NCBI RefSeq assembly: GCF_947497125.1
Contig: NZ_CANMFI010000001.1
Coordinates: forward strand, 186,001 to 250,000
Source: an uncultured Polaribacter sp.
GTDB taxonomy: Bacteria > Bacteroidota > Bacteroidia > Flavobacteriales > Flavobacteriaceae
Direction of reading: 5' to 3'
Length of the DNA: 64,000 bases
The translations under genes were made by a program, and so were the position numbers. Shown here one piece after another: positions 28,265 to 37,729 of this stretch (its first letter is position 1; each line of letters opens with the position of its first letter). Under the pieces are notes generated by a model. That model did no database searches, was not told the DNA's origin, and saw only the letters and a list, made by a program, of their open reading frames with translations.

Positions 28265-29575
28265 ATGGCATCATTTAAAATAGAAGGCGGTCATAAATTA
28301 AACGGAACCATTACACCGCAAGGCGCAAAAAATGAAGTATTACAAATACTTTGTGCCGTTTTATTAACTCCAGAAAGAGTGGTAGTTAATAATGTTCCTG
28401 ATATTATAGATGTAAATAAATTAATTTTTATTTTAGGAGAGTTAGGTGTTAAAGTAGAAAAACTTTCACGTAATTCTTATGCTTTTCAGGCAGATGAAGT
28501 TAATTTACCTTATTTAGAGTCTGAAGCATTTAAAAAAGATGGAAGCTCTTTAAGAGGATCTATCATGATTGTTGGGCCTTTATTAGCACGTTTTGGTAAA
28601 GGATACATACCAAGACCAGGTGGAGATAAAATTGGAAGAAGACGTTTAGATACTCATTTTGAAGGATTTATTAGATTAGGTGCAACGTTTAGATACAATA
28701 AAGAAGAATCTTTTTACGGAGTAGAAGCTACGGAATTACAAGGCGTAGATATGTTGTTAGATGAAGCTTCTGTTACAGGAACAGCAAATATTTTAATGGC
28801 AGCCGTTTTAGCAAAAGGAACTACTAGAATATACAATGCAGCCTGCGAACCTTACATTCAGCAATTAAGTAAAATGTTGAATTCTATGGGCGCAAAAATA
28901 TCAGGTGTTGGCTCTAATTTATTAATCATAGAAGGTGTAGAATCTTTGGGCGGTTGCAATCATAGGGTTTTACCAGATATGATTGAAATTGGCTCTTGGA
29001 TTGGTGTTGCTGTTATGACAAGGTCTGAATTGACCATAAAAGATGTTTCTTGGGAAAACTTAGGACAGATTCCAAATGTGTTTCGTAAGTTAGGAATAAC
29101 ACTCGAAAAAAGAGGAGATGACATTTACATACCAGAACAAGAATCATATGAAATTCAGAATTATATAGACGGTTCTGTGTTAACAGTTGCAGATGCTCCT
29201 TGGCCTGGTTTTACACCAGATTTGTTAAGCATTGTGTTGGTAATTGCTACACAAGCCAAAGGAACTGTTTTAATACATCAAAAGATGTTTGAAAGCCGTT
29301 TGTTTTTTGTTGACAAGTTGATCGATATGGGAGCAAAAGTAATTTTATGTGATCCGCACAGAGCAACCGTTATTGGGCATAATTTTCAGAGCCAGTTAAA
29401 AGCAACAAAAATGACTTCTCCAGATATTAGAGCTGGTATTTCATTGTTAATCGCAGCACTATCGGCAAAAGGAACTTCTATTATCAACAACATAGAGCAG
29501 ATAGATAGAGGTTACGAAAACATAGAGGCACGTCTAAAATCTATAGGAGCAAGAATAGAGCGAATTAACGATTAA
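28265..29575 (+). CDS. murA: UDP-N-acetylglucosamine 1-carboxyvinyltransferase
   Basis: MurA transfers enolpyruvate from PEP to UDP-GlcNAc, the first committed step of peptidoglycan synthesis, in the cytosol. The 436-residue protein shows NGTITPQGAKNEVLQIL near the N-terminus and the duplicated inside-out barrel. The loop that normally carries the fosfomycin-binding Cys115 (PGGC in E. coli) reads PGGDKIG here, so the residue is Asp121. Other landmarks are DEASVTGTANILMAA near 163 and PDIRAGISLLIAALSAKGTS near 380. It is downstream of DUF4290 by 5 nt, so the two are probably co-transcribed. Confidence 0.96.
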   Translation: MASFKIEGGHKLNGTITPQGAKNEVLQILCAVLLTPERVVVNNVPDIIDVNKLIFILGELGVKVEKLSRNSYAFQADEVNLPYLESEAFKKDGSSLRGSIMIVGPLLARFGKGYIPRPGGDKIGRRRLDTHFEGFIRLGATFRYNKEESFYGVEATELQGVDMLLDEASVTGTANILMAAVLAKGTTRIYNAACEPYIQQLSKMLNSMGAKISGVGSNLLIIEGVESLGGCNHRVLPDMIEIGSWIGVAVMTRSELTIKDVSWENLGQIPNVFRKLGITLEKRGDDIYIPEQESYEIQNYIDGSVLTVADAPWPGFTPDLLSIVLVIATQAKGTVLIHQKMFESRLFFVDKLIDMGAKVILCDPHRATVIGHNFQSQLKATKMTSPDIRAGISLLIAALSAKGTSIINNIEQIDRGYENIEARLKSIGARIERIND

Positions 29576-29598
29576 GAGCATAAGTTTAAGTTGTTTTA

Positions 29599-29675
29599 GA
29601 AGCTATTTCCCGCTTTCAACACTCGCTTCCCGATAAAAATCGGGAGAGCTCAAACAGATGTTTCAATCGGGGCTA
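29599..29675 (+). repeat. Structured intergenic repeat, copy C (short subtype)
   Basis: The terminal pairing is AGC (29601-29603) with GCT (29672-29674), then after the 5-nt bulge TATTT, CCCG (29609-29612) with CGGG (29668-29671). The central hairpin is TCCCGAT/ATCGGGA (29628-29634 with 29639-29645), loop AAAA. It follows murA by 24 nt and precedes that gene's terminator. Confidence 0.85.
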
Positions 29676-29722
29676 TCTATTTTTAGAACATTCGGTTATA
29701 ACTTTTAAAAGTTTATATTTTA

Positions 29723-29753
29723 AAAAAGAGTGTCAGTTTGACACTTTTTTTTT
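29723..29753 (+). terminator. Terminator downstream of murA
   Basis: AGTGTCA (29729-29735) pairs with TGACACT (29739-29745), with a 3-nt loop, preceded by an A run and followed by a T run. Confidence 0.85.
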
Positions 29754-29769
29754 GTTGGCAACATTTTTG
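29737..29769 (+). promoter_or_regulatory. Possible grpE-dnaJ promoter overlapping the murA terminator
   Basis: TTTG (29737-29740) lies 21 nt upstream of CATTTTTG (29762-29769), one mismatch from TAnnTTTG. The -33 part sits inside the terminator hairpin of murA. Confidence 0.4.
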
Positions 29770-29806
29770 CAAACACAGCATATACAATTTAATGATTACA
29801 AAGAAA

Positions 29807-30355
29807 ATGAGTAAAAAAGATAATACACCAGAAGAAGAAATAAAAAATGATCAAGAAACTACGCAAGTAGAAGAAAATCAAGAAATTGAAGCAGAGATAG
29901 TAGAAGAAGAACCAACACCAGAAGAGCTAATTCAGGCAGAAAAAGATAAGTTTTTACGTCTTTTTGCCGAATTTGAAAACTATAAAAAAAGAACAACCAA
30001 AGAAAGAATAGAGTTGTTTAAAACAGCAGGACAAGAAGTTATGACATCTTTACTGCCAGTTATAGACGATTTCGAAAGAGCACTGTCACATATAGAAGAA
30101 GATAAAGAAGCAGAAGAATTAAGAAAAGGTGTGTTGTTAATTTACAATAAATTTTACAATACATTAGAGCAAAAAGGGTTGTCTAAAGTAGAAACCAAAG
30201 CTGGTGATGTATTTGATGCAGAAATACACGAAGCAATTACGCAAATACCTGCTCCGTCAGAAGATTTAAAAGGGAAGGTTATTGACTGTGTAGAAAAAGG
30301 CTACAAGTTAGGCGATAAAATTATCAGATATCCAAAAGTAGTTATCGGACAGTAA
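29807..30355 (+). CDS. grpE: GrpE nucleotide-exchange factor
   Basis: GrpE releases ADP from the Hsp70 chaperone DnaK. The 182-residue protein opens with a low-complexity acidic Glu/Gln-rich region (to about 45), followed by the long helix FLRLFAEFENYKKRTTKERIEL (about 55-76). Further landmarks are MTSLLPVIDDFERAL near 86, and DAEIHEAITQI near 142 with GKVIDCVEKGYKLGDKIIRYPKVVI at the C-terminus, the beta domain that inserts into DnaK. The start at 29807 (MSKKDN) is preferred; the longer frame from 29738 would begin in the terminator region. dnaJ follows by 54 nt. dnaK is not in the window. Confidence 0.93.
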   Translation: MSKKDNTPEEEIKNDQETTQVEENQEIEAEIVEEEPTPEELIQAEKDKFLRLFAEFENYKKRTTKERIELFKTAGQEVMTSLLPVIDDFERALSHIEEDKEAEELRKGVLLIYNKFYNTLEQKGLSKVETKAGDVFDAEIHEAITQIPAPSEDLKGKVIDCVEKGYKLGDKIIRYPKVVIGQ

Positions 30356-30409
30356 ATAAATTAGAATAACAATTACCTATATAGTGTTAATTGATCATTG
30401 AAACATAAA

Positions 30410-31534
30410 ATGGCAAAACAAGATTATTACGAAATATTAGGCCTTTCAAAATCTGCTTCACAAGCAGAAATCAAAAAAGGATATAGAAAAATGGCGATAA
30501 AGTATCATCCAGATAAAAATCCTGATGATAAAACTGCAGAAGAAAACTTTAAAAAAGCAGCCGAAGCTTATGAGATTTTAAGTGACGAAAACAAAAAAGC
30601 ACGTTATGACCAATATGGTCATGCAGCCTTTGACGGTCCACAAGGAGGTGGCGGTTTTGGTGGCGGTGGCATGAATATGGATGACATATTTAGCCAGTTT
30701 GGTGATATTTTTGGCGGTGGCGGCTTTGGTGGCGGCGGTTTTGGTGGTGGCCAAAGACAAGCCAGAGTTAAAGGGAGTAATATGCGTATACGTGTAAAAC
30801 TTACTTTAGAAGAAATTGCAAAAGGAGTAGAGAAGAAGGTTAAAGTTAGACGTAAAGTACAAGCAGATGGTGTAACTTATAAAACGTGTACAACATGTAA
30901 TGGTTCTGGCCAACAGATGCGTGTAACCAATACTATTTTAGGTAGAATGCAAACTGCTACTACCTGTGGTACTTGTTCTGGTGCAGGAGAAATAATGAAT
31001 AGTAAGCCGAACGGTGCAGATGCTCAAGGTTTAATTGTTAAAGAAGAAACTGTTTCTATTAGCATACCTGCAGGGGTTACAGAAGGAGTTCAGTTAAAAG
31101 TTGGTGGTAAAGGAAATGAAGCACCAGGAAAAAATTCAATTGCTGGAGATTTACTTGTTTTAATAGAAGAAATTCAGCACGAAACATTAAAAAGAGAAGG
31201 AACAAATATTCATTTCGATTTATATGTTAGTTTTTCTGAAGCAATCTTAGGAACTAGCAAAGAAGTAGAAACCGTTACAGGTAAAGTTAAGATTAAAATT
31301 GATGCTGGAACACAATCTGGTAAAATTTTAAGACTTAAAGGAAAAGGATTGCCAAGTATAGAAAGATATGGTACTGGAGATTTTTTAATTCACATAAATG
31401 TTTGGACACCGCAAGAATTAAACAAAGAACAACGTCAGTTTTTTGAAAAAATGTCTGATAACGAGAATTTTAGACCGAACCCAAATGTCTCAGATAAATC
31501 GTTTTTCGAAAAAGTAAAAGACATGTTTTCATAA
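30410..31534 (+). CDS. dnaJ: Chaperone DnaJ (Hsp40) with a reduced zinc domain
   Basis: DnaJ delivers clients to DnaK and stimulates its ATPase. The J domain begins QDYYEILGLSKSA, with the HPD motif in KYHPDKNP near residue 34. A Gly/Phe-rich linker (about 75-120) follows. The zinc region has only two CxxCxGxG motifs (CTTCNGSG, C160 and C163; CGTCSGAG, C186 and C189) where class I DnaJ usually has four. C-terminal substrate-binding domains follow, ending SFFEKVKDMFS. The start at 30410 gives MAKQDYY; the longest frame adds four residues. It shares an operon with grpE. Confidence 0.95.
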   Translation: MAKQDYYEILGLSKSASQAEIKKGYRKMAIKYHPDKNPDDKTAEENFKKAAEAYEILSDENKKARYDQYGHAAFDGPQGGGGFGGGGMNMDDIFSQFGDIFGGGGFGGGGFGGGQRQARVKGSNMRIRVKLTLEEIAKGVEKKVKVRRKVQADGVTYKTCTTCNGSGQQMRVTNTILGRMQTATTCGTCSGAGEIMNSKPNGADAQGLIVKEETVSISIPAGVTEGVQLKVGGKGNEAPGKNSIAGDLLVLIEEIQHETLKREGTNIHFDLYVSFSEAILGTSKEVETVTGKVKIKIDAGTQSGKILRLKGKGLPSIERYGTGDFLIHINVWTPQELNKEQRQFFEKMSDNENFRPNPNVSDKSFFEKVKDMFS

Positions 31535-31613
31535 ACATATGTTTATAGAATAAAAAAAAAGATTTATTTTTAAATACAATGCTATTTGCTATTAGTATTT
31601 AAGTTATATTTGC

Positions 31614-31690
31614 AGTGTTGTTAAGCAATTAACAACACTTTTTCTTTTTCATAGCAATTTTCCCACTCAATTTATTGAGTGGGTTTTTTT
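31614..31690 (+). ncRNA. Candidate small RNA, or tandem terminators, between dnaJ and rnpB
   Basis: TATATTTG at 31605-31612, with TTG at 31586-31588 (spacing 16), is a good promoter candidate. Directly after it, a perfect 11-bp stem (31614-31624 with 31629-31639) closes a GCAA tetraloop and is followed by TTTTCTTTTT. A second 9-bp stem (31662-31670 with 31675-31683) is followed by seven T. Either both hairpins are dnaJ terminators, or they form a short promoter-driven RNA of about 70 nt. Confidence 0.35.
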
Positions 31691-31720
31691 ATAAAAAAGG
31701 ATGTATTTTTACAACATTAT

Positions 31721-32024
31721 AGATATTGCAGACTTATCTTATCGCCACGTTTTACGTGGAGGAAAGTCCGGACACCAAAGAGTATCATAGCGGATAACAT
31801 CCGTCCAACGTAAGTTGAGGACCAGTGCAACAGAAAGCAAGTACAGTTCGGCTGTAGTGAAACCAGGTAAACTCTATGAGGTGCAATGCCATGTATATTA
31901 GAGCTTGAGAGCTACTCGCTCGATTCTAAAGGGTAGGCAGATAGATTCTAAGAGCAATTTTAGAACTAGATAAATGATAAGAGCCTTTTAAAGGAACAGG
32001 ATTCGGCTTATTAGTCTGCATTTT
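31721..32024 (+). ncRNA. rnpB: RNase P RNA (bacterial type A)
   Basis: The catalytic RNA that matures tRNA 5' ends. The P4 5' strand region GAGGAAAGTCCGGACACC lies at 31759-31776, and ACAGAAAGCA and GGTAAACTC are the usual internal conserved segments. The 3' part has ACAGGATTCGGCTTATTAG, with CGGCTTAT closing the core. P1 is visible as TGCAGACT (31727-31734) with AGTCTGCA (32013-32020), followed by TTTTCT as the likely end. A TATTTTTA box at 31704 may be its -7 element. Confidence 0.95.
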
Positions 32025-32256
32025 CTATAATATTATCATATTACAATTAAAACTACATAAATTACTTATTTTGTTAAATTATATTTAACAAAATTTAAAA
32101 TAACTTTTTTTTATTTATAAATTACTCTAATCTATTATTTATCTTTTAAAGTTCATATAAAAAATGTAGTTTTGTTTTACAAAATTATAAATAAAAGACT
32201 GTGTTTTTATAGGTGTAAAAACTATTTATATCACACGGTTATTAAAGAATACTTTC

Positions 32257-35031
32257 ATGAGCATTTATAAAGATTACTTGAAGCAGATAGAAGCACGAAA
32301 AGAGCAAGGACTTCATCCGCAGCCAATAGATGGTGCAGCATTATTAAGCGAAATTATTGAGCAAATTAAAGATGTAAATAATGAGTATAGAGCAGATTCT
32401 CTAAACTTTTTTATCTATAATGTTTTGCCTGGTACCACAAGTGCTGCTAGTGTAAAGGCAACCTTTTTAAAAGAGATTATTTTAGGACAAGTCGTTGTTT
32501 CTGAAATTTCTACAGATTTTGCTTTCGAGCAGTTATCGCATATGAAAGGTGGTCCATCAATAAAAGTATTATTAGATATTGCTTTAGGATCTGATGCTAG
32601 CTTAGCAAAAAAAGCAGCAGAAGTTTTAAAAACACAAGTATTCTTATATGAAGCAGATACCGATAGGCTAGAAGCAGCTTTAAAAGAAGGTAATGCTATT
32701 GCAAAAGAAATTATAGAAAGCTATGTAAAAGCAGAGTTTTTTACAAAGTTACCTGAAATAGAAGAAGAAATAGAAGTTGTTACTTACATCGCGGGTGTTG
32801 GAGACATTTCTACAGATTTATTATCACCAGGTGGCGATGCACACTCAAGATCTGACCGTGAATTACACGGACAATGTATGTTTGAGCATAACAAAGATAT
32901 GCAAAATGAATTGTTAGCATTAAAAAAAGAGCATCCAGATAAACGTGTAATGCTAATTGCAGAAAAAGGCACCATGGGTGTTGGTTCTTCTAGAATGTCT
33001 GGGGTTAACAATGTGGCTTTATGGACAGGTGTTCCTTTTAGTAAATACGTACCATTTATTAATTTTGCACCGGTTATTGCTGGTACCAATGGTATTGCTC
33101 CAATTTTTTTAACAACAGTTGGTGTAACAGGCGGTATTGGTTTAGATCTTAAAAACTGGGTAAAGCAAAAAGATGCAAATGGTAATACAATTGTAGATAA
33201 AGATGGCGAGCCAATCTTAAAAGAAGAGTATTCTGTAGCAACAGGTACAGTACTTACCATCAATACAAAAGAGAAAAAATTATACAATGGTACCAAAGAA
33301 TTAAAAGATATATCTGCAGCGTTTACACCACAAAAAATGGAGTTTATGAAAGCAGGAGGTTCTTATGCTGTTGTTTTTGGTAAAAAATTACAAACATTTG
33401 CAGCCAAAGCTTTAGGTGTAGAGATGCCACAGGTATATGCTACTTCAAAAGAAGTGTCTATAGAAGGACAAGGCTTAACGGCAGTAGAAAAAATATTTAA
33501 TAAAAATGCAGTAGGTACTTCAGGTGCTGTTTTACATGCAGGTTCTTATGTGCGTGCAGAAGTAAACATTGTAGGATCTCAAGATACTACTGGGTTAATG
33601 ACATCGCAAGAATTAGAGATGATGGCTGCTACAGTTATTTCTCCTATTGTAGATGGTGCTTACCAATCTGGTTGTCATACTGCATCGGTTTGGGATGATA
33701 AATCAAAAGCAAACATTCCAAGATTAATGAGTTTTATGAACGACTTTGGTTTGATTACCGGTCGTGATCCTAAAGGGAAATATTTTCCAATGACAGATGT
33801 TATTCATAAAGTTTTGAATGACCTTACTGTTGGTGATTGGGATATTATTATTGGTGGAGATTCTCATACACGTATGTCTAAAGGAATTGCCTTTGGTGCC
33901 GATTCTGGTACTGTTGCCCTTGCTTTAGCTACCGGAGAAGCTTCTATGCCAATACCAGAGTCTGTTAAAGTAACCTTTAAAGGTGAAATGAAACCGTATA
34001 TGGACTTTAGAGATGTGGTGCATGCTACGCAAGAGCAAATGTTACAACAGTTTGGTGGAGACAACGTTTTTCAAGGAAGAGTAATCGAAGTTCATATTGG
34101 TACACTTACTGCCGATGAAGCCTTTACTTTTACAGATTGGACAGCAGAAATGAAAGCAAAAGCCTCTATTTGTATTTCTGAAGATGATACTTTAATAGAA
34201 TCTTTAGAGATTGCAAAAGGTAGAATTCAGATTATGATCGATAAAGGCATGGACAATGCCAAACAAGTTTTACAAGGTTTATTAGACAAAGCAAACAATC
34301 GTATTACAGAACTTAAAACTGGTATAAAACCAGCAATAAGACCTGATGCTGATGCAAAGTATTTTGCAGAAGTTATCATTGATTTAAATGAGATTGTAGA
34401 GCCAATGATTGCCGATCCAGATGTAAATAATGAAGATGTATCTAAAAGATATACACACGATAACATTCGTCCATTATCTTACTATGGCGGTACTAAAAAA
34501 GTAGATTTAGGATTTGTAGGTTCTTGTATGGTGCACAAAGGCGATATGAAAATATTAGCCCACATGTTAAAAAATATAGAAGCACAACATGGTAAAGTTG
34601 AGTTTAAGGCACCGTTAGTGGTAGCGCCACCAACATACAACATTGTAGACGAGTTAAAAGAAGAAGGAGACTGGGACGTTTTAGTAAAATACTCAGGTTT
34701 TGAATTTGACGATAGCGCACCAAAAGGATTGGCAAGAACTAAATACGAAAACATGTTGTATTTAGAGCGCCCAGGATGTAACCTTTGTATGGGGAATCAA
34801 GAAAAAGCAGAACCAGGAGATACCGTTATGGCAACTTCTACACGTTTGTTTCAAGGAAGAGTTGTAAAAGATGCTGGCGAGAAAAAAGGAGAATCTTTAC
34901 TATCATCTACACCGGTGGTTGTTTTATCTACAGTTTTAGGAAGAACACCAACATTAGCAGAATATCAAGCAGCTGTAGACGGTATTGTTTTAACAAAATT
35001 CAAACCATCAACAAAGCAGTTGGTAAAATAA
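32257..35031 (+). CDS. acnB: Bifunctional aconitate hydratase 2 / 2-methylisocitrate dehydratase
   Basis: AcnB isomerises citrate to isocitrate with a 4Fe-4S cluster and also handles 2-methylisocitrate. The 924-residue protein has the B-type layout, with an N-terminal HEAT-like domain (about 1-160), then the swivel domain, then the catalytic domains. Cluster cysteines are in GSCMVHKG near 750 and CNLCMGNQ near 845. GGDSHTRMSKGIAFGADSG near 530 is a substrate-binding segment. The organism also carries an A-type aconitase directly downstream. A terminator follows the stop. Confidence 0.95.
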   Translation: MSIYKDYLKQIEARKEQGLHPQPIDGAALLSEIIEQIKDVNNEYRADSLNFFIYNVLPGTTSAASVKATFLKEIILGQVVVSEISTDFAFEQLSHMKGGPSIKVLLDIALGSDASLAKKAAEVLKTQVFLYEADTDRLEAALKEGNAIAKEIIESYVKAEFFTKLPEIEEEIEVVTYIAGVGDISTDLLSPGGDAHSRSDRELHGQCMFEHNKDMQNELLALKKEHPDKRVMLIAEKGTMGVGSSRMSGVNNVALWTGVPFSKYVPFINFAPVIAGTNGIAPIFLTTVGVTGGIGLDLKNWVKQKDANGNTIVDKDGEPILKEEYSVATGTVLTINTKEKKLYNGTKELKDISAAFTPQKMEFMKAGGSYAVVFGKKLQTFAAKALGVEMPQVYATSKEVSIEGQGLTAVEKIFNKNAVGTSGAVLHAGSYVRAEVNIVGSQDTTGLMTSQELEMMAATVISPIVDGAYQSGCHTASVWDDKSKANIPRLMSFMNDFGLITGRDPKGKYFPMTDVIHKVLNDLTVGDWDIIIGGDSHTRMSKGIAFGADSGTVALALATGEASMPIPESVKVTFKGEMKPYMDFRDVVHATQEQMLQQFGGDNVFQGRVIEVHIGTLTADEAFTFTDWTAEMKAKASICISEDDTLIESLEIAKGRIQIMIDKGMDNAKQVLQGLLDKANNRITELKTGIKPAIRPDADAKYFAEVIIDLNEIVEPMIADPDVNNEDVSKRYTHDNIRPLSYYGGTKKVDLGFVGSCMVHKGDMKILAHMLKNIEAQHGKVEFKAPLVVAPPTYNIVDELKEEGDWDVLVKYSGFEFDDSAPKGLARTKYENMLYLERPGCNLCMGNQEKAEPGDTVMATSTRLFQGRVVKDAGEKKGESLLSSTPVVVLSTVLGRTPTLAEYQAAVDGIVLTKFKPSTKQLVK

Positions 35032-35051
35032 ATTCATACTATTATAGAGTT

Positions 35052-35083
35052 AAAATCCCAAGTTTACCGCTTGGGATTTTTTT
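35052..35083 (+). terminator. Terminator of acnB
   Basis: An 11-bp stem AAAATCCCAAG/CTTGGGATTTT (35052-35062 with 35070-35080) with a 7-nt loop, followed by further T residues. Confidence 0.85.
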
Positions 35084-35120
35084 ATGCCCTAAACATTTTA
35101 TACTATCAAAAATAGTATGT

Positions 35121-35275
35121 GGGCGTTTCCCAAAAAAGGGTCGGGCTTTCCGTTATATCTTTTTTAGAAGACTATTTTGTAAAGTATTCTAAGATCATCT
35201 TTTCATCCAAAAGAGACAATATCCAAAAGAAAAAATCTCAATTCTAAAAAAGGATGCCACTTCAATCCCTAACGC
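35121..35275 (+). repeat. Structured intergenic repeat, copy D (long-end subtype)
   Basis: It starts GGGCGTTTCCC and ends CAATCCCTAACGC. GCGTT (35123-35127) pairs with AACGC (35271-35275), and GGG of CGGGC can pair with CCC near the 3' end. A small hairpin TCCC/GGG sits near the 5' end. An inner stem CTTTTTTAGAA (35159-35169) pairs with TTCTAAAAAAG (35242-35252). It encloses about 72 nt of AT-rich sequence with no coding signal. It lies between acnB and acnA. Confidence 0.85.
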
Positions 35276-35366
35276 AAGAATGATCACTCATAATTATTTA
35301 GAAATTAAATTTTTAAACTAAGGCTATATTTTGTAACTTAGATATTCAATACTTAAAATAAAAAAA

Positions 35367-37634
35367 ATGGCATTCGATATAGAAATGATTAAAAAAGTGT
35401 ACGCAAATGTTGTAGAACGTGTAGATGCAGCTCGTAAAATTACCGGAAAACCTTTAACCTTAGCAGAGAAAATTTTATATGCTCATCTTTGGGAAGGTAA
35501 ACCAACCAAAGCATTTGCTAGGGGTAAAGATTATGTAGATTTTGCGCCAGATAGAATTGCCTTACAAGATGCAACAGCACAAATGGCTTTATTGCAATTT
35601 ATGCAAGCAGGTAAAAATAAAGTTGCCGTTCCAACCACAACTCATTGCGATCACTTAATACAAGCAAAAAACGGTGCAAGTTCAGATTTACAAACAGCAT
35701 TAAACACTAGTAATGAGGTTTTTAACTTTTTAGAATCTGTTTCTAATAAGTATGGTTTAGGGTTTTGGAAACCAGGTGCCGGAATTATACATCAAGTAGT
35801 TTTAGAAAATTATGCTTTTCCAGGAGGAATGATGATTGGTACAGATTCGCACACCGTAAATGCTGGTGGATTGGGTATGGTTGCCATAGGTGTTGGTGGT
35901 GCAGATGCTGTAGATGTAATGGCAGGAATGGCTTGGGAATTAAAATTTCCTAAATTAATTGGAGTAAAATTAACAGGTAAACTTTCTGGTTGGACAGCTC
36001 CAAAAGATGTTATTTTAAAAGTTGCCGATATTTTAACCGTTAAAGGTGGTACAGGTGCTATTGTAGAATATTTTGGCGAAGGTGCTACTGCAATGTCTTG
36101 TACAGGAAAAGGAACTATTTGTAATATGGGCGCAGAAATAGGAGCAACAACCTCTACTTTTGGGTATGACGATTCTATGGAACGTTATTTAAGAGCTACC
36201 GATAGAAGTGATGTTGCAGATGCTGCAAACAAAGTAAAAGACTATTTAACAGGTGATGCAGAAGTATATGCAAATCCAGAAGATTATTTTGACCAAGTAA
36301 TCGAAATCAATTTATCTGAATTAAGTCCGTTATTAAATGGGCCATTTACACCAGACTTGTCTACAAAAGTAGGTGCAGATATGACCGCAATTGCAAATAA
36401 AAATGATTGGCCTTTAAAAGTAGAATGGGGTTTAATAGGGTCTTGTACCAACTCTTCTTATGAAGATTTATCTCGTGCTTCTTCTATTGCGCAACAAGCA
36501 ATAGATAAAAATTTAGGTATTAAAGCAGAATTTGGTATCAATCCTGGTTCTGAAAAGGTACGATATACTGCAGATAGAGATGGTATTTTAGGAATTTTTG
36601 AACAACTAGATGCTACTATTTTTACAAATGCTTGTGGGCCATGTATAGGGCAATGGGCTCGATACTCAGATCCAGCAAACGCACCAAAAAATTCTATAAT
36701 TCACTCTTTCAATAGAAACTTTGCAAAACGTGCAGATGGCAATCCAAATACACATGCCTTTGTAGCTTCACCAGAAATGGTTGCAGCAGTTACTATTGCA
36801 GGTCGTTTAGATTTTAATCCAATGACAGACACGTTAATTAATAAAAACGGAGAAGAAGTGATGTTAGACGAGCCTACTGGTTGGGAATTACCACCAAAAG
36901 GTTTTGAAGTAAAAGATGATGGTTTTCTTGCGCCAGAAGCAGACGGGAGTCATGTTAAAGTTGCAGTAAGCAAAGATTCTGAAAGATTGCAATTGTTAAC
37001 GCCTTTTACTCCTCTAGGAGATACCATTAACGGAGCAAAATTACTAATTAAAGCTTTTGGTAAATGTACAACAGATCATATTTCTATGGCAGGACCGTGG
37101 TTGCGTTATAGAGGACACTTAGACAATATTGCAAACAATACTTTAATTGGTGCTGTAAATGCTTTTAATAAGAAGACAAATTTTGTGAAAAATCAATTAA
37201 CAGGTGAATATGACGGAGTTCCTGCTGTGCAAAGAGCCTACAAAAAAGAAGGTATTAAAACTGTAGTTATTGGAGATCATAACTATGGCGAAGGTTCTTC
37301 TAGAGAGCATGCGGCAATGCAGCCAAGGCATCTAGGTGTTGCAGCAGTTATTGTAAAATCTTTTGCAAGAATTCATGAAACAAACCTTAAAAAACAAGGA
37401 ATGTTAGGATTGACATTTGCAAATGAAGCAGATTATGATTTAATACAAGAAAACGATACTTTTAATTTTATTGATTTAAAAGAGTTTTCTCCTGAGAAAC
37501 AACTAACTCTAGAAGTGGTGCATTCAGATGGAACAAAAGATCTAATTAAATTGAATCATACGTATAATGATGCTCAAATTAGTTGGTATCATGAAGGTTC
37601 TGCACTTAATTTAATTAAGAAAGAGAATGCTTAA
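35367..37634 (+). CDS. acnA: Aconitate hydratase, A type (mitochondrial-like)
   Basis: A 755-residue 4Fe-4S aconitase of the type found in mitochondria. The three cluster cysteines are in [11 protein letters not shown] near 360 and [10 protein letters not shown] near 425 (two cysteines). Substrate residues appear in [15 protein letters not shown] near 95 and [21 protein letters not shown] near 163. The C-terminal swivel domain begins near 540, with [22 protein letters not shown] near 640. It follows acnB in the same direction with repeat copy D in the 335-nt gap, so it probably has its own promoter. Confidence 0.95.
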   Translation: MAFDIEMIKKVYANVVERVDAARKITGKPLTLAEKILYAHLWEGKPTKAFARGKDYVDFAPDRIALQDATAQMALLQFMQAGKNKVAVPTTTHCDHLIQAKNGASSDLQTALNTSNEVFNFLESVSNKYGLGFWKPGAGIIHQVVLENYAFPGGMMIGTDSHTVNAGGLGMVAIGVGGADAVDVMAGMAWELKFPKLIGVKLTGKLSGWTAPKDVILKVADILTVKGGTGAIVEYFGEGATAMSCTGKGTICNMGAEIGATTSTFGYDDSMERYLRATDRSDVADAANKVKDYLTGDAEVYANPEDYFDQVIEINLSELSPLLNGPFTPDLSTKVGADMTAIANKNDWPLKVEWGLIGSCTNSSYEDLSRASSIAQQAIDKNLGIKAEFGINPGSEKVRYTADRDGILGIFEQLDATIFTNACGPCIGQWARYSDPANAPKNSIIHSFNRNFAKRADGNPNTHAFVASPEMVAAVTIAGRLDFNPMTDTLINKNGEEVMLDEPTGWELPPKGFEVKDDGFLAPEADGSHVKVAVSKDSERLQLLTPFTPLGDTINGAKLLIKAFGKCTTDHISMAGPWLRYRGHLDNIANNTLIGAVNAFNKKTNFVKNQLTGEYDGVPAVQRAYKKEGIKTVVIGDHNYGEGSSREHAAMQPRHLGVAAVIVKSFARIHETNLKKQGMLGLTFANEADYDLIQENDTFNFIDLKEFSPEKQLTLEVVHSDGTKDLIKLNHTYNDAQISWYHEGSALNLIKKENA

Positions 37635-37729
37635 AATAAGCGTTTTTTAGAGTTCATAAACAATTACTAGTTAGAAATAAATAGACGCTAAATAATTTAG
37701 TATATCATCTACTTATCATTATAAAATTA

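Noticed and set aside
28620..28630. MurA as an inactivated copy because the active-site Cys is missing
   Set aside because: The remaining sequence is intact and Asp at this place is known to be active in other bacteria.
31681..31720. Segment AAAAAAGGATGTATT before rnpB as a sixth copy of the structured repeat
   Set aside because: Only a short AAAAAAGGATG match; the paired ends and the CTTTC/CAATC segments are absent.
32784..33296. 170-codon minus-strand frame inside acnB
   Set aside because: Lies wholly within a well-supported aconitase gene and has no family feature.
34785..35192. Plus-strand frame overlapping the acnB 3' end, terminator and repeat D
   Set aside because: Out of frame with acnB, Arg/Lys/Ser/Tyr-rich translation, and runs through a terminator and an intergenic element.
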